This document shows positions 13,481 to 24,708 of a DNA stretch of 64,000 bases, in pieces. The notes under the pieces are model-generated. The model was not told the origin of the DNA. It ran no database searches and worked only from the letters and a program-made list of their open reading frames with translations. The stretch spans positions 20,624,520-20,688,519 of the forward strand of contig CM062289.1 of the NCBI GenBank assembly GCA_031216915.1, given 5' to 3'. The translations under genes were made by a program, and so were the position numbers. Position 1 is the first letter of the stretch, and every line of letters begins with the position of its first letter. Source of the stretch: Pictodentalium vernedei (lineage: Eukaryota > Mollusca > Scaphopoda > Dentaliida > Dentaliidae).

Positions 13481-14025
13481 GACTGATCAATAATCCATTT
13501 GCACAGCTTATTAATTTGTGTGCACGGAATATTATTTCGTGTGCACAGATTATAATTCACGTGAATGATTTATTAATTCATTCGCATTGATTATTGTTTT
13601 GTTTGCATGGATTATCATTTCGCGTGTGTGGATTGTTAATCCATGCACACGGATTATTAATTCAAACGCACGGATGATTAATTCGTCTGCCTTGATCATT
13701 ACTTCATGCACGGATTATTAATCTGTGCGCATGAATTATTACTTTGCGTGCATGGATTATTAATTTGCAGGTCTGTCTTTTGGGACAGCGGGGGTGGGGG
13801 TCCTGACACCTTATGTTTTAATCCGGGCACACAAAATAATAATCCGAGCACACGAGTTAATAATCCGTGTGCACAAAATAATAATCGGTGACCACGAAAT
13901 AATAATCCGCGTAGGCGAATTGATAATCTGTACATACAAAATAATAATCCGTGCACAAGGATTATTATTCCGTGTGCATGGATTATTATTTCGTGTGCGC
14001 GTATTATCATATCGCCGCACATTAT
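13481..14025. repeat. ~21-bp AT-rich repeat array (right)
   Basis: This array of ATTATTATTTCGTGTGCACGG-type units is longer than its left-arm counterpart. Orientation switches more than once, including near 13958. Adjacent GACAGCGGGGGTGGGGGTCC near 13790 matches the left arm near 9470 on the other strand. The 7-residue periodic translations are repeat artefacts. Confidence 0.85.
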
Positions 14026-15289
14026 ATTTATTCTGAGTAGTATGAAATGTGCCAAATGGGCCCCATCTGGAGGACTTCGGGGGGGGGGGGGGGGGGTAGC
14101 ATACCACAGAAGTGACAACATACCGCTGGGTATTGTGGGTGTCACGTGGGTTGTCATAGAAGCGCAGGAGAGATAGTGATACATGGTTTTAGTGAGCATG
14201 CACATTGGAGACTACCATCTTGGTTTCTATGTTAGCTTGCTGTTGCCATGTGACCCAATGACCTTTAAACGGACGGGGGTCTGTTCTATGGGTGTGTTCG
14301 ATTCAACGGGAGTCTGGCGAATTACCAAAATAAGCTCGACACTTACCCCAAATCACCGACATCGACCTTATGCTACCGAAACAGAGTCGTGCGAAGTGTT
14401 ATATGACCCATAAATGGTATTTTCGATTGATGGGGGATTGACTCCGGTAGAACAAAAGAGCCCCATCCTTGGAGTGAGATCGGTGTTTTGTTACTATAAT
14501 TAACTTTTGTGGCGTGCTCTGACTACTCTCTGACTCAAGTATTCAACTGCAGGAGTTAGTACGCATGGCATAGCAGACGGGCATCGGGCAGATCCTTGGG
14601 GAAGTTATGGCTACAGGAAGAATAGGCAAGTGGAAGGGAATGGGTGGTGTTAGCGTGCATAGTAATTAGACACCATGGGGAAGTGGGAGGGAATGGGTAG
14701 TGTTAGTATGAATGGCGTAGCAAGCAGACATCAGGTAGGCACTCGGGCATGTCAGGGCTTAGGAAGAATAGGGAAGTTGGGGGAATGGGTAGTGCTGGTA
14801 TGCAAGACGTAGCAAGCAGTCACCAACAGGCTCGTTGGTATGCCAGAGTTTAGAAAGAATAGGAAAGCGGAAGGGAAATGGGTGGTATTTGTACTGGTAT
14901 TGGTATGCTTGGAGAAGCAAGCAAACATTAGGCAGGGCCTTGGGCATGCCAACACTTAGAGATAGGAAGGAAAGGAAGTGAGGGTAAGGAGAGTAAATTA
15001 TGAAGTGGAAGTTGGGCCCCGGTTTGGGATATTTACGGACCGTGTTGCATAGAGATAGACTTGTGAAATCTCTTTCAGTTACTTGGCTGGCCTTCAAGAT
15101 ACCCTTTTCATTATATGAAAAGCCGAGGGCAAAGAGGCACAACTTGCCATTCCATATATCCTCATGGTCATAAGGGACATGTGAACAATTCTTAGGGAGC
15201 CACAATTTGTCATTGCTCATATCCTCATATTTGGGGATGGAGTTCCATGGAATCTTCTTTATTCTTCTCGTGTCGCACACGATCATCAA
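14026..15289. repeat. Right-arm segment matching 8067-9240
   Basis: This is the reverse complement of the left-arm segment with clear divergence. An 18-G tract at 14079-14096 is opposite the left C tract. The ~93-bp degenerate repeats lie at 14570-14960. The part near 15060-15140 carries the motif shared with the central units. Confidence 0.85.
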
Positions 15290-17313
15290 AATATCTGGCG
15301 ATGTTTGTCTCGTTAGGTAATATTTTGTAACTGGCCTTTTTGGGGGCCTAAGGAGGGCCCTAAATGTGGTCCGATTGGCATGGCTGAGGTGTCAATCTTC
15401 TTTACTCCTCGGGGCCACACATCAACACCAAAATATCCTGTGATGTTAACCTGCTTTGGTGATATTTTGTAACTGACCCTTTCTGGGGCCTTAGTAGGGC
15501 CCCTAAATGTGGTCCGATTGGGGTGGTTGAGGTGTCAATCTTCTTTATCCCTCGGGGGCCACCCATAAACACCAAAATATCCCGTGATTTTAACCTGCTT
15601 TTGTGATATTTTGTAACTGGCCCTTTTTGGGGCCTTAGAAGGACCCCTAAATGTGGTCCAATTGGGGTGGTTGGGGTGTCAATCTTCTTTATTCCTCGGG
15701 GGCCACCCATCAACACCAAAATATCCCGTGATTTTAACCTGCTTTCGTGATATTTTGTAACTGGCCCTTCTGGGGGCCTTAGTAGGGCCCCTAAATGTGG
15801 TCCGATTGGGGCGGGTGGTGTGTCAATCTTCTTTATTCCTCGGGGGCCACCTATCAACACCAAAATATCCCGTGATTTTAACCTGTTTTGGTAATATTTT
15901 GTAACTGGCCCTTTTTGGGGCCTTAGTAGAGCCCCTAAATGTGGTCCAATTGGGGCGGTTGAGGTGTCAATCTTCTTTATTCCTCGGGGGCCACCCATCA
16001 ACACCAAAATTTCCTGTGATTTTAACCTGCTTTGGTGATATTTTGTAACTGGCCCTTTTTGAGGCCTTAGTAGGGCCCCTAAATGTGGTCCGATTGGGGC
16101 GGTTGAGGTGTCAATCTTCTTTATTCCTCGGGGGCCACCCATCAACACCAATATATCCCGTGATTTTAACCTGCTTTGGTGATATTTTGTAACTGGCCCT
16201 TTTGGGGGCCTTAGTAGGGCCCCTAAATGTGGACCGATTGGGGCGGTTGAGGTGTCAATCTTCTTTATTCCTCGGGGGCCACCCACCAACACCAAAATAT
16301 CCCGTGATTTTAACCTGCTTTGGTGATATTTTGTAACTGGCCCTTTTTGGGGTTTTAGTAGGGCCCCTAAATGTGGTCCGATTGGGGCGGTTGAGGTGTC
16401 AATCTTCTTTATTCCTCGGGGGCCACCCATCAACACCAAAATATCCCGTCATTTTAACCTACTTTGGTGATATTTTGTAACTGGCCCTTTTTGGGGCCTT
16501 AGTAGGGCCCCTACATGTGGTCCGATTGGGGCAGTTGAGGTGTCAATCTTCTTTATTCCTCGGGGGCCACCCATCAACACCAAAATATCCCGTAATTTTA
16601 ACCTGCTTTGGTGATATTTTGTAACTGGCCCTTTTTGGGGCCTCAGTAGGGCCCCTAAATGTGGTCCGATTGGGGCGGTTGAGGCGTCAATCTTCTTTAT
16701 TCCTCGGGGGCCACCCATCAACACCAAAATATCCCGTGATTTTAACCTGCTTTGGTGATATTTTGTAACTGGCCCTTTTTGGGCCTTAGTAGGGCCCCTA
16801 AATGTGGTCCGATTGGGGCGGTTGAGGTGCCAATCTTCTTTATTCCTCTGGGGCCACCCATCAACACCAAAATATCCCGTGGTTTTAACCTGGTTTGGTG
16901 ATATTTTGTAACTGGCCCTTTTTGGGGCCTTAGTAGGGCCCCTAAATGTTGTCCGATTGGGGCGGTTGAGGTGTCAATCTTCTTTATTCCTCGGGGGCCA
17001 CCCATCAACACCAAAATATCCCGTGATTTTAACCTGCTTTGGTGATATTTTGTAACTGGCCCTTTTTGGGGCCTTAGTAGGGCCCCTAAGTGTGGTCCGA
17101 TTGGGGCGGTTGAGGTGTCAATCTTCTTTATTCCTCGGGGGCCACCCATCAACACCAAAATATCCCGTAATTTTAACCTGCTTTGGTGATATTTTGTAAC
17201 TGGCCCTTTTTTGGGGCCTTAGTAGGGCCCCTAAATGTGATCCGATTGGGGCGGTTGAGGTGTCAATCTTCTTTATTCCTCGGGGGCCACCCATCAACAC
17301 CAAAATATCCGGT
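15290..17313 (-). repeat. 144-bp satellite array, right arm (~14 units)
   Basis: The units are the same as in 2147-8066 but on the opposite strand, with about 14 copies. Fewer frame-breaking indels leave a 345-codon open frame at 15402-16439 (- strand) made of seven units. No start context, domain or non-repeat extension supports translation. Confidence 0.97.
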
Positions 17314-17385
17314 AATTTTTTTCGAATTTTGAATGTCGAATAAGGAAACGGGAATAAGTAACTAAATTCACAGTACTGTTCGATT

Positions 17386-17662
17386 CGCGAATGTTAACAA
17401 ATGCACCCTTCGTCATGGAAATCCTGGACCGACATTCGAGATACGAGACACGAACCGACATACGACATACGAGATATGACATACGACATACGAGATACGG
17501 TCCAGGAATTCCATACTACTGGGTTAAAAAATTTGTTATATAATATAAATTTCGGACATTTTGGGGAAAACAAATCCACATTAAAATGGTGGGGTGGGGG
17601 AGGGGGGGGGGGCAACATTTTCCTTTTACAGCGCTGTCAAACAAGAATTTAACCTGGACGCA
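17386..17662. other. Short spacer with ACATACGAGATACG iterations
   Basis: Between the foldback and the next element lies a run of short ACGACATACGAGATAC-type repeats (about 17435-17500). It is bracketed by inverted copies of TCCTGGACCG / CGGTCCAGGA at 17422-17431 and 17497-17506. A G tract lies near 17596-17612. There is no gene. Confidence 0.7.
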
Positions 17663-18115
17663 GAAGAAAAAGGGACACACTAAAATGTGTACCCCGGCCC
17701 CAGAACAGGTGTGTCTGGGAAATATAAAGTTGCCTTTCTTTCTTATTCGTATGTATAATGTGATCATTTTTGGTATGTAGCATTCTTTAGGGGTACTTTA
17801 AAGGTTTAGGGGTACTTTAAAGGTTTATGGAGAAATATTCAGAATTATTTTATTTTTGTGAGTTTTATCGAAGTTTTCCCTTCAGAAACACACTAAAAAG
17901 TGTACCCCGGCCGGGTCGTTAATTAATTAGCTCGCACTTTAATCCGATGACAATGGAGGTTTGTACAAGTTGAGTGTATAAAAACTTGATTGAATTACCC
18001 TACCAGTTCGCTAAGTGGACTATAATTCTCGTTCATCTTTATTTACAAATAAAAGCGACATTCGGCGTTAGGACGATTCACCTGGATAACAGTGGCACGT
18101 TACAAAGATTTTTAA

Positions 18116-18304
18116 GTACGTTACAAACGATGTTTAAGTACCAAATAATATTTATTAGCAAAATCATGACTGGGACACCAAATCATGGTATAATAATAAC
18201 ACGTGTTATTATTATAACATGATGGTGTGTGTGTTTGGGTGGGGTCCAATTATGATTTTCCAATAAATATTATTTGGAAGGTTACTTAAAAATCATTCAT
18301 AACG
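18116..18304. repeat. Imperfect palindrome inside the 1.7-kb element
   Basis: Two arms fold back around a perfect core, ATAATAATAACACG / CGTGTTATTATTAT, near 18190-18217. The outer parts of the arms share CCAAATAATATTTATT and its complement. It may be an old MITE or a hairpin of the element. Confidence 0.6.
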
Positions 18305-18669
18305 TGGGGTCGTGCCCAGGTCTAGGGCGTTTCAACAAGAAACAAAATTCTCACGAAACTATCAAGATGTTTCGGCGAAATAACATCGGGGACGTTTCGG
18401 AGGGAATAAAATGGGGATGGTGAAAGACAAAGAATATGAATATTTGTAATATTTTTTTACTTTTAAACATTTTCAATCAAAGTAATCAGACAGTAAAGTG
18501 GATATTCAATGTAGTACTTGTACAATATCTTACATTATCAAATACCCCGCCCCCCCCCCCCCCCCCCCCCCGTCTTCTTTAAGTTCAATAGTTCATTACA
18601 TTGCACACACAATATGATTAGGGGAAAATAAAATGAGGAAGAAAAGGAGCCCTACCCCCCCCCCCCCCA

Positions 18670-18990
18670 TATGTTTTAAGGCAATACACTGAAGATATAA
18701 TAGTCCAAAAATTACCCTTTATCAATTTAGCCTTTGCCGCACTGTCCCGCGCACAAATAAAACAAATTACCGAATAATCGAATTTTGGTTTCTTTTGCGG
18801 CATCAATTGAGTTCGTTTCAATGAGGGAGCATGAGCTATGTTTTGAGGCAATACACTGAGAAAATAATAGTCCAAACATTACCCTTTAACAAACAAGTTA
18901 GTCTTTGCCGCGCACATATAAAAATATTACCGAATTTAATCGAATTTGTGTTCATACTGCTGTTACAGCTTGTGAACATCAGAAAACGAA
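18670..18990 (+). repeat. Direct duplication of ~160 bp
   Basis: ATGTTTTAAGGCAATACACT near 18670 and ATGTTTTGAGGCAATACACT near 18838 begin two tandem copies, each containing AATAGTCCAAA, TTACCCTTTA and TTTGCCGC. They lie inside the 1.7-kb element. C tracts precede them at 18549-18570 and 18655-18668. Confidence 0.75.
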
Positions 18991-19499
18991 AAGAGATTGA
19001 CAATTTCAAAAGATGAAAACAATTCAATCAAGTTAACTGTGGATGCACTCCGACAACACTTCCATTATTTCCATGAAGGTGTGATCAGATTATAGTATAT
19101 AATCATCAGATAAACTGTGGCCAATTAATTAACGACCCGGCCGGGGTACACTTTTTAGTGTGTTTCTGAAGGGAAAACTTCGATAAAACTCACAAAAATA
19201 AAATAATTCTAAACATTTCTCCATAAACCTTTAAGGTACCCCTAAAGGATGCTACATACCAAAAGTGATCACCTAATACATACGAATAAGAAAGAAATGC
19301 AAGTTTATATTTCCCAGGCACACCTTTTCCGGAGCCGGGTCGGGACCGGAGTACACATTTTAGTGTGTCCCGAAGAAAAACGCACTTTTGCGAAGTTAAG
19401 AATAAGCGCGCATCAGCTTAATATCGAGCTAGGCAGACACAAAAAAAACTTCCCATTCCGAGGACTGAAAGGCGGTGCTTCCATTATAGGGAGAAGATT

Positions 19500-21010
19500 G
19501 GGGACGAATTTCACCTTTTTATGGAATGTTCCGTACATTATGTGGATAGAGCAGAATTCATGCTCAAAATCCAGGAGATTTCCCCAGGAGTAGCTTATAT
19601 GAACGATGCGGATCTATTCCACATGTTGATATCGTTTTTGATTATGACACTTTTCAAAATCTTTATTGATGACATTCACGCCTATTTCGACCAAACATGC
19701 CATCCAATTTCAGTCGACAGTCTTAGAATAAGCCATATTCTTTTTGCTGATGACTTGCTTTTACTGTCGGAAAATTCGGAGGGCCTTCAAAAATGTCTCG
19801 ATCGTTTGTCCGACTTCTCTTCAGTGAACATGCTGCCGGTTAATACAGCTAAACCTAAAATTATTAAGTTCGAAAAGAGAAGGGCGAAAAAGTAACATTT
19901 CTTCCATTACAGGAAAGATAGGCTTGAAGTCTGTGAAGAGTATACGTATCTCGGTTTGCTATTTCATCGGAATGGAGGGCTGAAATACGCTCAGAAATGT
20001 CGCAAAACGAAAGCCTTGAAAGTTCTGTACAGGGCTACAAGCTGCAACGTGATTTTTCAAAAACGTATGTCCCACCAGTAAAGACGTATATCAATCTATT
20101 CAATATGCTGGTAAAACCTATTTTATTGTATGGCTGTGAAGTATGGTTCCCAGGGCTTAATTACGATAGTAATACGCCGTGTGAAAATGTCCACCTGCAG
20201 TTCTGTAAAACAGTGCTTGGCGTGAACCGAAAAGCTTTGAATCATGCCGGTGCGCTGAACTCGGCCAATTTCCTTTGTTCATCTCCGTTGCGATTCGAAT
20301 GCTCAAATATGCCATAAAGCTCCAGTCAGGACCTAATATTAACTGTATTTTGAGGAATGCTTATACGCTGAAGCGCTCGAGGGCAAGTCGACTGGTTCCT
20401 TAGGCACGAAAATTAACGATCTTGTCCGCTTGGGCAATTCGGAAGGAAAGTTGGAGATATTCACTTCAGGGGACGTAGATGTTATCCTTGGAAAACTTCA
20501 AGACAATCACCTCGACTTGTTCATCAGCGACCTTTTTGAAGATCAAGGCCCACGTGGTAATAATAAACTCCGCACGTACAGAATGTTTAAGAATAATTTT
20601 GATCTTGAACCATATCTCACATACACACATTCATCGAAAAATAGGTATTTATTTACACATCTCCGTATTAGCAATCACTCGCTAGCTATTGAGAAGGGCG
20701 GACACTGTCAGCCACGTACCCCTCCCCCACCCCCACCCCCACCCCCACCCCCCGTTGCTGATCGTGAATGCGCTTTCTGTAGCTTGGGTGTGATTGACGA
20801 TGAATTTCACTTTATCATATCATGTACACATTAAAAAATTAGAGAAGAAGTATGGAAGAACATCAACTCCTTAGACAATACCTTTCTTCAAAAGAGTGAT
20901 TCCGAAAAGTTTTTATATATAATGGAAAATGCTAGTCAAGGTCTGTGTAATGTGATCTGCAGTGCCGTGCGAAAACTCTTTGATCAACGCATTGAAAATT
21001 AATACTCAAG
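19500..21010 (+). pseudogene. Decayed non-LTR retrotransposon: RT palm to C-terminus
   Basis: Three frames in succession carry pieces of one protein. 19521-19895 has the reverse-transcriptase palm with the catalytic FADD motif followed by LLLL (RT copies RNA to DNA at the target site). 19997-20317 has the region after the palm, with LVKPILLYGCEVW and HLQFCKTVLGVNRKA. 20430-20834 has the C-terminal part with LRISNHSLAIEKG and a cysteine/histidine element C-x2-C...H-x4-C. Frames change near 19895 and 20320. A CCCCCA-repeat expansion (20703-20751) inserts a run of prolines. The endonuclease and ORF1 are missing, so the copy is 5'-truncated or overwritten. The family is within the CR1/Jockey/RTE range and I cannot place it more finely. 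Confidence 0.85.
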
Positions 21011-21924
21011 TCTCACATTTTGTACGTATATCGAGGAAGCTTAGCTTCATGTAGCAGAGCCAGTTTTTTCTGTATTTTAAATTGAATATGTTTTAATTAA
21101 TTTTGTTTCGTCAGCCCTTTTCAGACTGGACTTATTGGTAGCACTTACATGCTTCCATAGATAGGCTAGCTATTTGGTGGGTTTTCTAGTCATGTGACAG
21201 CTTTGTGTAGATTTCACTGGTCGCTATTGTCTTTGCTGGAATCCATGTTTGATTTTGAATTGTTGTCAGAATTTGAGAATTTGAAATGTTGTCTCTGTAG
21301 ATTTTGGATTCATTTTGGTATGTTAATAGTCAGTATTTATCACCTCTGTATCTTATCGTGTCTCGGTGATTTTGTAATATTGCTTGTAATTCGTTATTTT
21401 GATTCGGTGTTCCGTTTGTTCGATTTTCCGACCGACTGACTGACGTTTTGTCTAATAACCCAAATAATATGTTAACATCTTGCATGAACTGGTAATGGGA
21501 TTACATTCTCTACAGCCTTATTAACACAGCACAGCATGTTAAGAGATTTAGAGCGGAGTAATGGAATGATGAAGTGTGTTGATGGTCAATAGTCAGCGAT
21601 TGAAGTGTGTTTGGGATTTAGAACCACATTCTGGTGAGTTTCATGTGCTGTATTATTTATGTGTATTGCAGGTTGGAAAAAGGGGCTGAGATAAACCTTA
21701 ACTATTTTAATTTAATAATAATATATTTTAACAGGCAGTGGGGACGTCTAGATAATGGGTAATTATACATGTAGGTACATATTATCTGCTGACTAGCTGT
21801 ATTGTTTGTGTCGGACTAATCCCTGACTCAAACAATGCTGGTAGCCAGCTGGTGTGGTGCCATGTTTATGACAGTATTGTGTTTGATTTGTGTATTTAGA
21901 TATTTTGCCCTATAAACTATCAGG
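21011..21924. other. Non-coding spacer
   Basis: This is AT-rich sequence, possibly including the 3' UTR of the LINE that ends near 21000. No repeat or gene is recognised. An ATA-rich stretch near 21706-21730 is the only simple sequence. Confidence 0.5.
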
Positions 21925-22037
21925 CGTAATAATAATAATAACACTTTGGCCAGCCGCTGATTTGTCGCGGTTCTCGGACGAGAAGGCCATGGTTACCCCT
22001 GCACTCCCAACTGCCTCCATATTCCCACGCTTCTCCT

Positions 22038-22271
22038 CTACTCCCAACACTCGGAGACGAACTGTTTGATGACATCCCTAGCCCCATTCTTCCCAATCTC
22101 TCCGATTAGCATATTGACCCTCTCCTTTGAGTCTCCCCCTAACCACATGTCCTTCATTCTCCCATCCCACTTCCCCATTATACTCCCAGTGAATCTCATT
22201 CTTTTAGACTGATACTTTGAGCATTCTAGAAGAAAGTGTTCCAGGGTCTCCACCATGCCCAAGTTACACAT
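22038..22271 (-). pseudogene. LINE ORF2 C-terminal Cys/His segment
   Basis: A 77-codon frame starts CNLGMVETLEHFLLEC, the C-x...-H-x4-C motif seen at the C-terminus of many LINE ORF2 proteins, and ends at a stop near 22038. It is joined to the preceding segment through a C tract at 22305-22317. Its 3' UTR is only about 110 bp before the (ATT)n tail. Confidence 0.8.
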
Positions 22272-22337
22272 CTGGCACTCCCTTTCACCGTCTTTCCCAA
22301 TTTCCCCCCCCCCCCCTCAGCTCCAGGGATTGCGACC

Positions 22338-23610
22338 TCAGCTTGAACAACAGTGACCCCCCAAAGGTGCCATCAAGGTACTCTTCAAAACTCTCTTTAT
22401 CACGCAGGCCACCCAAAGACCTCTTTGATTTGACCCCCTCTCGCCAATTACGGTAACAATCCTCCATGACCCTTTCTCTGACGATTTTTTTTTACCCTGG
22501 TTTGCCCCAACGTCCAGGTCCGAGATCTCCAATGAGTAGTTCTCTACTAGCTCCCTCACTTGGACCATCCATCCCGTTTTAATATTTGTGTTGAAAATTC
22601 TCAGGAACATTTCTTTACACCATCGGCTGTCGGGGAGATTTACCAAATAATTAAGATAACCGAGTTTCAACAGGTCTATCCTGTCCTTGGTCCTCATCCA
22701 CCCAAGCTCACCCCTGATTGCTTTTAGCGCTGCGGCATTACTCGACCCCGTTATCCATCGGTCTGCATCGTTCTGCAAGATTTCCAAGCTCTTTACGGCC
22801 GTCTGGTTTAGGGGTACCACTTCCGTACCGTATGTTACACTTGGCAGCCCCACCATTTCCCAAATTGTTTTCCCCACGAAAACCTTATTGAAACTGTTTC
22901 TCCCTATAAGTTTCATTTGGTTAAGGATTCGGTTCCCCTTCAGAATCAGTTTATTTGTGTGGTTTCGGTAGATGCCTCTTCCTGTAATGCTTATATTTAC
23001 CCCCAAATACTCGTAATCACCTGTCTCCCAGACACGGAGAAGTTTGCTGTTCCCTTCCGGATTGCAGAACTCACCCACTCTCCACCTTCGAGTGGGGTCC
23101 ACTTTGCGGCCCACAGGTATAACTTTGCTCTTGCTTTCATTAAGTTCGAGTCTCCATTTGCTCCCATATTTCCCAACAATTCCCAGCATTTTCGTTAGCC
23201 CCTCTTCGCTTTCTAACTCTAGAACCATATCGTCTGCAAAAAATAGCCCTCGGATTTTCAAGTCCCCAAATGCTACCCCCTCGTCGCTACGCGGGAGGTC
23301 ATCTCCTAAACCTTTGATGTACAATGCAAACAGGATTGGCGAAAGGATACACCCCTGTTTTAGGCATATCTCCATAGGCACCCGTTTTGTTGTAATGTTT
23401 CCCAGGCTAAGTTCACTCTGCACGTCTTTATATAATGCTTTCATAATTCCAACAAACTCGCCCCCCTAAGCCCAGAGCCTCCAGCTTGCGCCACATACCC
23501 TCCCTCCATACTCTATCGTATGCCTTTTTGGCATCCAAAAAGGCCATAAACATCTTTTTTCTTTTTTGCTTTCGCGGATTCTATCATTTGGGATAGCGTG
23601 AAAAGATGGT
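22338..23610 (-). pseudogene. LINE ORF2: reverse transcriptase palm and thumb
   Basis: From 23610 the sequence reads through FLDAKKAYDRVWREG (palm block with the first catalytic Asp), changes frame near 23465, then reads KQGCILSPILFALYI and the catalytic FADDMVL. After this come the thumb and the conserved GVNISI and LPSVTYG blocks. The last ~110 codons shift frame again near 22480. Confidence 0.88.
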
Positions 23611-23613
23611 CAG

Positions 23614-23952
23614 TTACTCTCCTTCCCTTCCTGAAGCCATTCTGGATTTCTCCCAAAAACCCTTCTCTTCAATCACCTCCTCCAGTCTCCCATAAAGGAC
23701 TTTACAGAAAACCTTTCCAATGTTGCTACTGACAGAGATTCCTCGATAGTTATCCAAAACGTCTTTTTCCCCCTTTTTTTGAATAAATGTCACTTTGCTT
23801 TCTCTCCACTCCTTTGGGACCTCTTGATTTTCTATGGCTAGATTGAATAGGGCAGTTAGGCTTTCCACGAGTTCCTCTCCCCCATTTTTGATAAACTCGT
23901 TAGGAATTTCATCCACTCCTCCCGCTTTTCCATTCCTTAATTTTGATATCAC
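23614..23952 (-). pseudogene. LINE ORF2: reverse transcriptase fingers
   Basis: The residues contain KLRNGKAGGVDEIPNEFIK, VPKEWRES and DNYRGISV, the first blocks of a LINE reverse transcriptase (fingers subdomain). A frameshift near 23615 moves the reading to the next segment. Between this and 24160 the coding sequence is eroded. Confidence 0.85.
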
Positions 23953-24159
23953 CTCCTTTCACACCCCCTCCGTATTAATTTCGCTGCACACGAAGTTCGA
24001 TAGGTTTTCCTCGACCTGATTCGAACACCCAGGTGGGCTCCCCATGCCCCATCGCTTATCGTTTACCTTTTCCTAGTGCTTGACTAGTTCTGATGATCTT
24101 GCTCGTCTGTAACTCTGCCATCTACTTTAATACTCTGTGGGTTACTTCCTTTGTTACGT

Positions 24160-24708
24160 TTATTCACCCATTTCCAAAATACGTTCGAACTCGACCCCCC
24201 CCCCCCCCCCCCCTGTCGTTCTTATCGTCCTAATAAGACTGCTCTTTCGTACTCTCCGATTATCGTCTTTAATCTTATTTAGTTTATTTCGTGCTTGGTG
24301 GTATTCTTCCATTGCTACTGTGGCCTCGTTGCTTTCCGCCCCCTTAAGTTTTCTACTTCTCCTGTATGCAGCACATTTAGCTTTTCTTCCCTTTATGGCC
24401 CTTTTCAGTTCTTCATTCACTCTGTACCCAAGTTCCCGTGTTGGCACCCTGACCTTTCCTACACTTTCCTTTCCTGCCTCCACCAGGCTCGCAACTATGA
24501 CGTAGGCCATATTCTGGACACTGCCCCTCTTGGGTACGGTTGCAAGCTTTGGTTTCGGTTTTTCATTGATCTTCGCCCAGTCAGCGTCTTTTTTGAGTTC
24601 CCAAATCTCCTTAGAGCTTCCTTTGCTTTTTACTAGAGTTCTGGCCCTGATCGTCACTGTAATCAAGTTGTGATCACTATCCACCTCCATTTTACCCTCA
24701 TCATCCAC
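24160..24708 (-). pseudogene. LINE ORF2: end of endonuclease and linker
   Basis: This opens in a new frame with SDHNLI, the last catalytic His block of the endonuclease, followed by a basic linker between endonuclease and reverse transcriptase. The frame is lost at the 19-C tract (24195-24213 on the + strand), which encodes a glycine run. Confidence 0.82.

Larger units (their letters stand above)
2076..17378. mobile_element. 15.3-kb giant foldback element
   Basis: The sequence from 2076 inward (CAGTACTGTGAATTTAG) is mirrored on the opposite strand from 17378 inward, and the mirror continues almost to the centre. In order, both arms hold ~70 bp of unique sequence, the 144-bp satellite, a 1.2-1.5-kb segment, ~21-bp repeats and an inner ~800-bp arm. 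TTCGATT sits directly outside both ends (2069-2075 and 17379-17385); because CAGTACTG is itself a palindrome the duplication may be read as 8 bp, GTTCGATT. The arms differ by many substitutions, 27 satellite units and a 1.65-kb insertion, so they have evolved separately. No transposase is visible, so it is probably non-autonomous. The 7-8-bp duplication and CAG start would suit a hAT-like mobiliser, but this is a guess. Confidence 0.85.
17672..19371. mobile_element. 1.7-kb inverted-repeat element, 9-bp target duplication
   Basis: GAAGAAAAA occurs exactly at 17663-17671 and again at 19372-19380. Between them the ends are inverted copies: GGGACACACTAAAATGTG at the left and its complement at the right, continuing for about 270-280 bp (17672-17935 and 19115-19371). 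GTACCCCGGCC-type blocks occur twice within each terminal repeat. The interior has no open frame with a recognisable domain, so it is probably non-autonomous. A 9-bp duplication with long terminal repeats beginning GGG is typical of Mutator-like elements and also possible for Merlin; the superfamily is inferred. Confidence 0.88.

Noticed and set aside
15402-16439. 345-codon open frame made of repeated 48-residue blocks (and similar frames at 2438-3055, 4867-5271 and elsewhere)
   Set aside because: The 144-bp unit is divisible by three, so open frames arise automatically. Single-base indels in the left arm break all frames, and there is no non-repeat domain.
2147-17313. Hammerhead ribozyme in the 144-bp repeat
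   Set aside because: I looked for the CTGATGA...GAAA core in the satellite unit and the 139-bp repeat and did not find it.
2076-17378. Palindrome as a sequencing artefact (missed-adapter read-through)
   Set aside because: The arms differ by many substitutions, by 27 repeat units and by a 1.65-kb segment, and a short target duplication flanks the whole. An artefact would give nearly identical arms.
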